A stretch of DNA of 64,000 bases from Vibrio sp. LaRot3. GTDB taxonomy: Bacteria > Pseudomonadota > Gammaproteobacteria > Enterobacterales > Vibrionaceae. Every line of letters starts with the position of its first letter. Positions within the stretch are counted from its first letter, which is position 1. A program made the translations under genes and the position numbers. The notes below the pieces were generated by a model. That model did not search any database. It had not been told where the DNA came from and was given only the letters and a program-made list of their open reading frames with translations. The stretch is taken from the NCBI RefSeq assembly GCF_027587025.1, contig NZ_JAPPTI010000004.1, positions 216,197-280,196 on the forward strand, read 5' to 3'. This document shows positions 17,277 through 25,163 of this stretch, piece by piece.

Positions 17277-17987
17277 ATGAACCAAAACCTCTCTTCACTG
17301 ATGGCCCAACTACCGGGCTACTGGGGATGCAAAGACCTCAACTCTGTATTCGTCTGCGCCAATCTCGCCTACGCCAATTTAGTCGGTTTTGACACGGTAG
17401 AGCAACTGATTGGCAAAGCCGACAATGATGTCCCGTGCCAGACGGCAAACTGTGCCAAAGACTTTCAACAGCAAGATCAATACGTCGTCCAAACTGGTCG
17501 CTCACTCAAAGTACTCGATATCCACCCCTACCCCGACGGTAGCTGGCATGCGCACATATTTACCAAAAAGCCATGGCTAGATGAACATGGCAAGATACAA
17601 GGCAGCATCTTTTATGGGCAAGACCTTACCGAAACCGCGATTCTGGAAGTTGGACACTGGGTATGTCGCGCGACAGGCTTAGATGACATTTGCCAACTCG
17701 CCAACAGCACTCACCTGCAACACGCACAAGAAAAACTCACTCAGCGTGAGCAAGAAGCATTATTTCTGCTGCTGTATGGAAAGAAACCGATCTACATAGC
17801 ATCAGCAATGAATATCTCGATAAAAACCTTAGAAAGCTATGTAGCTCGTTTAAGAGCGAAGTTTGGTGCGCACAGCAAAGCCCACTTAATCGATCTCGCT
17901 TTAGAAAGAGGCTACGGCTCGGTCATTCCGCAATCTCTGTTAAAAAAACAGCTGTCCGTCATTTTGCATAATGAACCGAATCACTAA
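17277..17987 (+). CDS. PAS-domain LuxR-type transcriptional regulator
   Basis: 236 residues. The N-terminal part (about 8-125) is a PAS-like sensor (ANLAYANLVGFDTVEQLIGK, then GSIFYGQDLTE). The C-terminal ~60 residues (about 153-213) are a LuxR/GerE helix-turn-helix (LTQREQEALFLLLYGKKP, then NISIKTLESYVARLRAKFG). There is no phospho-acceptor receiver domain, so it senses through PAS rather than by phosphotransfer. The start is preceded by AAGAGAAGAA. It is a single gene between the candidate RNA and a bidirectional terminator. The signal is unknown; four Cys residues in the N-terminal half (for example CQTANC) might allow metal or redox sensing, which is a guess. Confidence 0.87.
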   Translation: MNQNLSSLMAQLPGYWGCKDLNSVFVCANLAYANLVGFDTVEQLIGKADNDVPCQTANCAKDFQQQDQYVVQTGRSLKVLDIHPYPDGSWHAHIFTKKPWLDEHGKIQGSIFYGQDLTETAILEVGHWVCRATGLDDICQLANSTHLQHAQEKLTQREQEALFLLLYGKKPIYIASAMNISIKTLESYVARLRAKFGAHSKAHLIDLALERGYGSVIPQSLLKKQLSVILHNEPNH

Positions 17988-18025
17988 AGTCACACGACTG
18001 CGTTTGATCATTAAATAATGCCTAT

Positions 18026-18055
18026 AAAAAACGCCGCTAAGTTAGCGGCGTTTTT
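18026..18055. terminator. Bidirectional terminator between the LuxR-type gene and pdxH
   Basis: Perfect stem with AAAAACGCCGCTAA and its complement around a single G, with T runs on both strands. Confidence 0.9.
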
Positions 18056-18061
18056 TTGATT

Positions 18062-18697
18062 CTATGGTGCAAGTCGGTCGATATCCCACTTGTCATCATC
18101 GTGAGAGTACAAGAACCTGTCATGCAAGCGATGCTCGCCACCTTGCCAAAACTCAATACTGGTAGGTCGAATTCGGTAGCCACCCCAAAAAGATGGCACA
18201 GGAATTTCGCCGTTAGCGAACTTTTGTTTTAATTCTAAAAACTTACCTTCTAACACACCACGCGCCGAGATTCGGCTACTTTGCTTACTCGCAATAGCGG
18301 CAATTTGGCTTTCTTTTGGACGAGAAGCAAAATACTTGAAGTTTTCAGCGGCAGTGAGCTTTTCAGCAACACCCACAATATTGACTTGTCTTTCCAAGTT
18401 ATGCCAAGGGAAGTGCAAGCTCACTTTTGCATTGTGCTCGATATGCTGCGCTTTACGGCTACCCAAGTTGGTATAGAAAACAAATCCGCTAGCATCACAG
18501 TGCTTAAGTAATACGATGCGTTGGTATGGCTGACCCGTCTCATCCACAGTCGCGACTGTCATGGCCGTCGGATCCATCAACTTCGCATCCACTGCTTGTT
18601 GTAACCAAAAATTAAACTGATCGATAGGATCTTTCAGCAAATCTTTACGACGTAGGCCGCCTTGCGTGTATTCGCGGCGAATATCTTCAAGTTCCAT
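18062..18697 (-). CDS. pdxH: Pyridoxamine/pyridoxine 5'-phosphate oxidase
   Basis: 211 residues from ATG 18697; AGGAG lies 5 bases upstream, and the family start [17 protein letters not shown] follows, so the longer reading to 18736 is rejected. Family signatures are visible: [24 protein letters not shown], and the C-terminal block [11 protein letters not shown] followed by [13 protein letters not shown]. It makes pyridoxal 5'-phosphate with FMN and O2 in the cytoplasm. It is a single gene, divergent from the Lap operon across 225 bases. Confidence 0.97.
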   Translation of the reverse strand: MELEDIRREYTQGGLRRKDLLKDPIDQFNFWLQQAVDAKLMDPTAMTVATVDETGQPYQRIVLLKHCDASGFVFYTNLGSRKAQHIEHNAKVSLHFPWHNLERQVNIVGVAEKLTAAENFKYFASRPKESQIAAIASKQSSRISARGVLEGKFLELKQKFANGEIPVPSFWGGYRIRPTSIEFWQGGEHRLHDRFLYSHDDDKWDIDRLAP

Positions 18698-18922
18698 CTC
18701 ATCTCCTGCACATTTTTTTGGTGATTGTGCGCGCATATTATTGATAACTCAATACCCTTTCTGATTTAGCGTCTAAACTTATCTTAATGATTATGAAACT
18801 CGTCACCCTTCAATATTCAGAATTCTCAATTACAGGACAACGTTTTAATAGCAACTTCTTAACATAGCTGTGTTAAGGTAATAAAATCAAACAAATACCT
18901 TCGTATTTAATAGGATAGACGA

Positions 18923-20314
18923 ATGAGTAAAAGCAGTTACGACCGTCTCGATAACAACGAGCTCGACTACGTAGATGATAAAACTGCCGCCTTACTTTTA
19001 AATACGCCAAGCAGTGCGCGTATCATGCTTTGGCTGATGCTGCTATTTTTCATCATAGCAGTGGCTTGGGCGTCTTGGGCAGAGATCGACAAAGTCACCG
19101 TCGGACAAGGCAAAGTTGTGCCTTCTTCCCAAATTCAAGTTGTGCAGAATTTAGAAGGTGGATTGGTCAAAGAGATTCTCGTTCGTGAAGGCGAAGTCGT
19201 TGAAAAAGGCCAACAGTTACTGCTTATCGATGATACTCGCTTTCGTTCAGACTTTCGTGAGCGTGAACAGCAAGTCGCCAACTTAACCGCCAGCGTATTG
19301 CAGCTTTCGGCATCACTCACCAGCGTCACCATCAATGAAGATTTTGACTCCAATAACTGGCAGAAAAACGTCATTCTCGATTACAGCAAACTGGCCTTCC
19401 CTCTCGAGTTTGCAGAGAAGAAACCCCAACTTGTCGCTCGCCAACAAGCTGAATATCGCCAAGACCTGAATAACTTACGTAACCAAATTTCTCTCATTGA
19501 CCAACAAGTTAAGCAAAAACAACAAGACTTGGTCGAGATTCAAGCACGAGTAAGAAACCTGCGCAGCAGCTATAACTTTGCGCGCAAAGAGCTAGATATC
19601 ACTCGCCCGCTGGCAGAGGAAGGCGTCGTACCGCGTATTGAACTGCTCAAGCTGCAACGCCAAGTCAACGATACTCGTCGTGAAATGACTTCAAGTGAGT
19701 TGAAAGTACCTGTGCTTAAGTCAGCAATCCGAGAATCAATGCTAAGCCGTATTGATGCGGCACAGAAGTTCCGTTCTGAGCAACAAGAGAAACTCAACGA
19801 AGCCCAAGACCGCCTATCCGCAATGACAGAATCCACAGTGGGATTAGAAGACCGTGTGAATCGTACCGTGGTTATTTCACCTGTTACCGGCACAGTCAAA
19901 ACCCTAAACATCAATACCGTCGGTGGTGTCATTCAGCCGGGTATGGATATCGTTGAGATCGTTCCGAGTGAAGACACACTTCTAGTGGAAGCGAAAATCG
20001 CCCCACAAGACATCGCTTTCCTTCGTCCTGATTTACACGCCATCGTGAAATTTAGCGCCTACGATTTCACGAAATATGGCGGCCTTGAAGGGGTGCTTGA
20101 ACACATCAGTGCAGATACCACGACCGATGAAGAAGGCAACAGCTTTTACTTGGTTCGAGTCCGCACCTCAGAAACGAGCTTAAGCGAAGATAATTCTCTC
20201 CCTATCATTCCCGGTATGACGGCATCGGTTGACATCATTACCGGCAAACGCACTGTTATGAATTATCTACTAAAACCAATCCTTAGCGCCAAAACCAATG
20301 CACTTAAAGAGTAA
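18923..20314 (+). CDS. lapC: HlyD-family membrane fusion protein of the Lap type I secretion system
   Basis: 463 residues: short cytoplasmic N terminus, one membrane helix (about 33-52, LWLMLLFFIIAVAWASW), a biotinyl-lipoyl-like half (VPSSQIQVVQNLEGGLVKE), a long coiled coil (about 95-310), then the second lipoyl half and beta-barrel (VISPVTGTVKTLNINTVGG, ending GMTASVDIITGKRTV). It would bridge the inner-membrane ABC exporter (last gene of this operon) and an outer-membrane TolC-type channel not encoded here. It is the first gene of a four-gene operon and overlaps the next by 17 bases. The Lap assignment rests on the adjacent LapG and LapD. Confidence 0.92.
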   Translation: MSKSSYDRLDNNELDYVDDKTAALLLNTPSSARIMLWLMLLFFIIAVAWASWAEIDKVTVGQGKVVPSSQIQVVQNLEGGLVKEILVREGEVVEKGQQLLLIDDTRFRSDFREREQQVANLTASVLQLSASLTSVTINEDFDSNNWQKNVILDYSKLAFPLEFAEKKPQLVARQQAEYRQDLNNLRNQISLIDQQVKQKQQDLVEIQARVRNLRSSYNFARKELDITRPLAEEGVVPRIELLKLQRQVNDTRREMTSSELKVPVLKSAIRESMLSRIDAAQKFRSEQQEKLNEAQDRLSAMTESTVGLEDRVNRTVVISPVTGTVKTLNINTVGGVIQPGMDIVEIVPSEDTLLVEAKIAPQDIAFLRPDLHAIVKFSAYDFTKYGGLEGVLEHISADTTTDEEGNSFYLVRVRTSETSLSEDNSLPIIPGMTASVDIITGKRTVMNYLLKPILSAKTNALKE

Positions 20315-21023
20315 TTTGGGCGCCAACATTAAAACAGTAATGTCGCGAATTGCCCAACACATGAAGTACGCGACAATTGCTGGCTTAGTACTGTTTAGCT
20401 CTAGCGCTTCGATGGCGCTAAACAGCAAAGAACAACGACTTGTAGAAGCGGTTGGCCGTGTCTATGGAGAACGCGCAGCCAAACGAGTAACCACTTGGCG
20501 AACAGAAATGGCACGCTATAAGAGCCTGTCAGAAAAACAAAAGCTGACCCAAGTGAATCAGTTTTTTAATCAGCTTAATTTCGTGAACGACGATAGGCTG
20601 TGGGGGAAAAACGACTATTGGGCAACACCACTGGAATTTCTAGGCAGTAACGCAGGGGATTGTGAAGACTTTACCATTGCTAAGTATTTCTCTTTATTGG
20701 AATTAGGAGTCTCAGATAAGAAACTCCGACTGGTGTATGTTAAAGCCATCACTCTGAACCAATTCCACATGGTTCTTGCGTACTACTCAACACCCAGTGC
20801 CGAGCCCGTGATATTGGACAATATCAACCCAGAGATTAAAACCGCGTCGAGTCGTCGCGATCTGCTACCGATATACAGTTTTAATGGTCGCAATCTTTGG
20901 CTTATGAAATCAAAAAACGGACAGTTGGCAGGGAAGTCATCACGCCTGAGTTTATGGAATGACCTCCGTGCCAGAGAGAAATCACTCAAATTAAACAAAC
21001 CAATTGTAAATTTCGATGAGTAG
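20298..21023 (+). CDS. lapG: LapG-type periplasmic cysteine protease
   Basis: 241 residues as drawn. The start is uncertain: in-frame ATGs at 20340 and 20361 are possible, the last giving a compact signal peptide ending SSASMA-LN, and none has a clear ribosome binding site. The transglutaminase-like catalytic triad is Cys122 (NAGDCEDFTIAKY), His157 (NQFHMVLAYY) and Asp174 (VILDNINPE). LapG cuts the N terminus of large surface adhesins to release cells from biofilm when LapD is not occupied by c-di-GMP. It lies between the fusion protein and lapD, as expected for the system. Confidence 0.93.
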   Translation: MHLKSNLGANIKTVMSRIAQHMKYATIAGLVLFSSSASMALNSKEQRLVEAVGRVYGERAAKRVTTWRTEMARYKSLSEKQKLTQVNQFFNQLNFVNDDRLWGKNDYWATPLEFLGSNAGDCEDFTIAKYFSLLELGVSDKKLRLVYVKAITLNQFHMVLAYYSTPSAEPVILDNINPEIKTASSRRDLLPIYSFNGRNLWLMKSKNGQLAGKSSRLSLWNDLRAREKSLKLNKPIVNFDE

Positions 21024-21028
21024 ATAAT

Positions 21029-22939
21029 ATGACTTTATATAAACAACTTATCGCGGGGATGCTTGCAGTGTTTATGCTGCTTATGGTGTCGGTGTTTGTC
21101 ATTGAATTTAACACTACCCGTAATAACCTTGAGCAGCAACAACGCTCTGAGGTAAACAACACCATCAACACCGTTGGCTTAGCGCTCGCCCCCTATTTAC
21201 AGAACAAGGATACCGTTGCAGTCGAATCTGTTATTAACGCTCTGTTCGATGGCAGTAGCTACTCAGTGGTACGCCTGCACTTTCTTGATTCGGACGAAGA
21301 AATTGTTCGTACCTACCCTATCCAACCCAATAACGTACCCGCGTGGTTCACCAAACTTGGCCTGTTTAGCAAAATCCATGATAGCCGCGTCGTGACAAGT
21401 GGTTGGATGCAGCTCGCTGAAGTCGAGATTGTCAGCCACCCGGGTGATGCTTACACTCAGCTTTGGAAAGCATTCGAAGACTTAGTGATCGCCTTTTGCT
21501 TGGTGTTCTTAATCGGTGTGTTTGCCATTTCATTTATCTTGCAGCGTGCACTGCGCCCACTGCAAAACATAGTGAGAAAGATGGAGCAGGTAGCCAAAAA
21601 CCAATTTGGCGCCCCATTGCCGCGCCCTAACACGGTTGACTTAATCAGCGTGGTTGACGGCATTAACAGCATGTCAGCTCAGGTTGAGCAAGCGTTCAAA
21701 GACCAAGCGAGAGAAGCTCAGCAACTACGTGAACGCGCCTACATTGATACCGTATCGAACTTAGGTAACCGTGCCTTCTACATGAGCCAATTAAACGCTT
21801 GGTTAGGCGAAGGCGGCTATGGCGGCGTTGCCCTACTCGAAGCGACATTCATCAAAGACTTGTACGAAGAAAAAGGCTACGAAAGTGGTGACAATATGGT
21901 GCGTGAACTAGCGGACCACATTAAGTTGTCACTAAACTCACCAGACATCATTTTAGCCCGCATCTCTTCTGACGAGTTCGGCTTTATCTTGCCTAACATG
22001 GATGACAGTGAGCTCAAGCTACTAGCGGGCAGCATTGTAACTTACGTGCAAGATTTGAACTCCGATCCTACCGGCATGGCCTCTCCTGAATTTGCGCTAG
22101 GTGTCGTGCACAATAAGAGCGGTAACACTAGCTCTGATATCTTAACTATTCTTGATAACGCATTGGCTGCAGCCAAAGGCAACCCAGAAGAAAACTTCGG
22201 TTATATTTCCAGCGACCAATCTGGTGATCTTATGGGTAAACAGCAATGGAAAACTCTGGTGGACGAAGCCATTAATAATGATTGGTTTACGTTCCGCGTG
22301 CAATCCGCCAACAATAGTTGGGGGCAAACCTATCACGCAGAGGTGTTTACTGCGATTGAGCATGGCGACAAACGTTACAGTGCCAACCAGTATCTATTCG
22401 CTCTTGAACAACTAGACGCCAGCCATCTGTTTGATCAATACGTTATTGGCGCCATGGCAACCAAACTTGAACAAGGCGAATTTGACTCTCCATTGGCGAT
22501 TAACATTGCGCAATCCAGTATCGCCCAACCAAGCTTTATCCGTTGGGTAAGCCAATTGCTCAACAAGCATAAATCAATTGCACACCTACTCCATTTCGAG
22601 ATCCCAGAGAACTGCTTTGTTCACACGCCGCACTACACCGCACTATTTTGTAATGCCATTCGTGCTGCTGGTGCAGACTTTGGTGTCGACAACTATGGTC
22701 GAAACTTCCAATCGCTTGATTACATTAACGAGTTCCGTCCTGCGTATGTGAAACTCGACTATCTTTATACTCATCACCTTGATGATGAAAAACAGAAATT
22801 TACGTTAACCTCTATCTCGCGTACTGCACATAACCTTGGCATTAAAACCATCGCTTCGCGGGTAGAAACTCAAATTCAGTTGGACTTCTTGTCTGAGCAC
22901 TTTATAGAAGTTTTCCAAGGCTTCATTGTTGATAAATAG
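21029..22939 (+). CDS. lapD: LapD-type c-di-GMP receptor (degenerate GGDEF-EAL)
   Basis: 636 residues: N-terminal membrane helix, periplasmic LapD/MoxY-type sensor (about 25-145), second helix (about 150-172), HAMP, a GGDEF domain (about 240-385) whose active motif reads SSDEF, and an EAL domain (about 400-636) whose signature reads HAEVF. Both are altered at catalytic positions, which matches a receptor rather than an enzyme. In the known system, c-di-GMP-bound LapD holds LapG in the periplasm and keeps the adhesin on the surface. The gene begins 5 bases after lapG, so it is co-translated. Confidence 0.93.
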   Translation: MTLYKQLIAGMLAVFMLLMVSVFVIEFNTTRNNLEQQQRSEVNNTINTVGLALAPYLQNKDTVAVESVINALFDGSSYSVVRLHFLDSDEEIVRTYPIQPNNVPAWFTKLGLFSKIHDSRVVTSGWMQLAEVEIVSHPGDAYTQLWKAFEDLVIAFCLVFLIGVFAISFILQRALRPLQNIVRKMEQVAKNQFGAPLPRPNTVDLISVVDGINSMSAQVEQAFKDQAREAQQLRERAYIDTVSNLGNRAFYMSQLNAWLGEGGYGGVALLEATFIKDLYEEKGYESGDNMVRELADHIKLSLNSPDIILARISSDEFGFILPNMDDSELKLLAGSIVTYVQDLNSDPTGMASPEFALGVVHNKSGNTSSDILTILDNALAAAKGNPEENFGYISSDQSGDLMGKQQWKTLVDEAINNDWFTFRVQSANNSWGQTYHAEVFTAIEHGDKRYSANQYLFALEQLDASHLFDQYVIGAMATKLEQGEFDSPLAINIAQSSIAQPSFIRWVSQLLNKHKSIAHLLHFEIPENCFVHTPHYTALFCNAIRAAGADFGVDNYGRNFQSLDYINEFRPAYVKLDYLYTHHLDDEKQKFTLTSISRTAHNLGIKTIASRVETQIQLDFLSEHFIEVFQGFIVDK

Positions 22940-22954
22940 ACTAAGGCTTAGTGT

Positions 22955-25072
22955 ATGCAGGATCCGCTACTAAATTCGCTTATCTACGTTAGCCGTTATT
23001 ATGGATTAGCGAACTCTCCAGAAGCGCTCATCAATGGTCTGCCACTGTCAGATGGCAAGTTGACACCATTTCTATTCCCTCGTTCGGCAGAGCGAGCAGG
23101 GCTTGTCGCCAAAGAGAATCGAGCTAACCTGAACAGTATTTCTGGGCTCGTACTGCCTGTGGTGTTACTGCTCAAAGGTGGCGATGCGTGTGTTCTCAAT
23201 AGCTTCAGTGCCGATCAGAAAGAAGTAGAAATTGTCACTGGTGAATCTGGCTTAGTTCCTGTTTCGATTCCAATTGAAGAACTCAATGAGCAATATGCGG
23301 GCCGCTACTTCTTAGTTAAGAAGCAGTTCCGCTATGATGAACGCTCTCCTGAAGTTTTAAAGACGAAAGAAGGTCACTGGTTCTGGAGTACGATTTGGCA
23401 GTCAAAATCCATTTATCGCGACGTCCTTATCGCCTCCATTCTGATTAACTTATTCGCCGTCGCAGCACCTATGTTTACTCGCTTGGTGTATGACAAAGTC
23501 GTGCCTAATCTGGCTTTTGAAACTTTATGGGTATTGGCGAGCGGTATCTTCGTCATCTTCTTGTTCGATTTAGTCCTCAAGCTCATGCGCAGCTACTTTA
23601 TCGATGTAGCGGGTAAGAAATCCGACATTCTCATTTCCTCAAAACTGTTTAGCAAAGTGCTAGGGATTCGGATGGAATCTCGCCCGCCTTCGGTGGGTGC
23701 ATTTGCTCGCCACTTGCAAGAGTTTGAATCAATTCGCGAATTCTTTACTTCCGCGACCATCGGCTCGTTGATTGATTTGCCTTTCGCTATTTTGTTCTTA
23801 TTGTTGATTTGGCTGATGGCTGGCAACCTCGTATTAGTGCCTATCGCAGGCGTACTGATACTCATCATCTATTCTTTGTTGATTCAAGGCCCATTGCGAC
23901 AAACCATCGAAGAAGGCTCTCGCTTAGCTTCGCAAAAGTATGCCAATTTAATTGAGAGCCTATCTGGCTTAGAAACCGTTAAATTATTTGGTGCGCAAAG
24001 CCAGTTCCAGTACCGTTGGGAAGAAGCCGTTGCACACATGGCAAACTGGAACATCAAAAGTCGTCGTATCACTGACGGCATTCAAAACACGGCTGGATTT
24101 GTGCAGCAGGCTTCTAACGTCGGCATGATCATTCTGGGTGTTTATCTAATTGCCGAAGGCGACCTCACAATGGGTGGCTTGATCGCCGCAACTATGCTGA
24201 GTGGCCGCGCGATTGGCCCTATGGTTCAACTATCATTGCTTTCTACACGCTACAATCAGGCCAAATCTTCAATGACCATCATCGAGCAAGTGATGGCCAT
24301 GCCCGATGAGCAAGAAGAAGGTAAGCGCTACATCCACCGCCCAATTGTTCAAGGTAAGATTGAGTTAGATAAAGTGACTTTCCACTACCCTGACTCCCCT
24401 ATTGCTTCCATTCGAAACTTAAGCCTGACCATTAACCCGGGTGAAAAAGTGGCGATCATCGGCCGAATTGGTTCGGGTAAAACGACCCTAGAACGCTTGA
24501 TTTTAGGCTTATATAAGCCCACAGAAGGTCATGTGCGTATTGATGAAACCGATATAGACCAACTCCATCATGTGGACATCCGACGTAACATTGGCTGTGT
24601 TCCGCAAGACTACCACCTGTTCTACGGCTCAATACGTGACAACATCACACTTGGTCGTCCCCTTGCTGATGATCGTGACGTGATGGATGCCGCTAACCGA
24701 GCTGGCGTAACCGTATTTACTCAACAAGACCCTGCTGGTCTAGAGCGTCAAGTGGGTGAAGGTGGTCTACTACTTTCAGGTGGTCAACGACAAGCGGTGT
24801 CAATTGCACGCGCTCTGTTAGGCCGTCCGCCAGTGCTACTGATGGATGAGCCCACCAGCGCAATGGACAATCGTTCAGAGATGCACATTAAGCAGCAGCT
24901 AGCGCAATTGAAAGAAAGTGAAACGCTGATATTGATCACTCACAAAACCTCAATGCTGGATGTGGTCGACCGTGTCGTAGTGATGGAAAAAGGCTGCATC
25001 ATTGCCGATGGCCCTAAAGCGGAAGTACTCAATAACCTGATGCAAGGCAAAGTACGAGCTGTAAATACCTAA
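22955..25072 (+). CDS. lapB: Type I secretion ABC transporter/permease (LapB-like)
   Basis: 705 residues: an N-terminal C39-peptidase-like domain (1-130) without the catalytic Cys near the start (RYYGLANSPEAL occupies that region), so it is a substrate-docking CLD. Next come six membrane helices (about 150-430) and an ATPase domain with Walker A (GRIGSGKTT), signature (LLSGGQRQAVSIARALL) and Walker B (VLLMDEPTSAMD). It would export a giant RTX adhesin through the fusion protein at the start of the operon. It begins 15 bases after lapD and ends at a bidirectional terminator. No lapE/TolC gene or adhesin is in the window. Confidence 0.94.
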   Translation: MQDPLLNSLIYVSRYYGLANSPEALINGLPLSDGKLTPFLFPRSAERAGLVAKENRANLNSISGLVLPVVLLLKGGDACVLNSFSADQKEVEIVTGESGLVPVSIPIEELNEQYAGRYFLVKKQFRYDERSPEVLKTKEGHWFWSTIWQSKSIYRDVLIASILINLFAVAAPMFTRLVYDKVVPNLAFETLWVLASGIFVIFLFDLVLKLMRSYFIDVAGKKSDILISSKLFSKVLGIRMESRPPSVGAFARHLQEFESIREFFTSATIGSLIDLPFAILFLLLIWLMAGNLVLVPIAGVLILIIYSLLIQGPLRQTIEEGSRLASQKYANLIESLSGLETVKLFGAQSQFQYRWEEAVAHMANWNIKSRRITDGIQNTAGFVQQASNVGMIILGVYLIAEGDLTMGGLIAATMLSGRAIGPMVQLSLLSTRYNQAKSSMTIIEQVMAMPDEQEEGKRYIHRPIVQGKIELDKVTFHYPDSPIASIRNLSLTINPGEKVAIIGRIGSGKTTLERLILGLYKPTEGHVRIDETDIDQLHHVDIRRNIGCVPQDYHLFYGSIRDNITLGRPLADDRDVMDAANRAGVTVFTQQDPAGLERQVGEGGLLLSGGQRQAVSIARALLGRPPVLLMDEPTSAMDNRSEMHIKQQLAQLKESETLILITHKTSMLDVVDRVVVMEKGCIIADGPKAEVLNNLMQGKVRAVNT

Positions 25073-25087
25073 GACGAATGAGATAAG

Positions 25088-25122
25088 AAAAGCGCCAATC
25101 ACTTATGATTGGCGCTTTTTTA
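25088..25122. terminator. Bidirectional terminator between the Lap operon and chitinase
   Basis: 11-bp perfect stem (AGCGCCAATCA, loop CTTA) with T run 117-122 on the plus side and A-rich flank giving T's on the minus side. Confidence 0.9.
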
Positions 25123-25163
25123 TTTAGGCTAGTTAGATTTAAACCGAAGCCATTTAATGGTCA

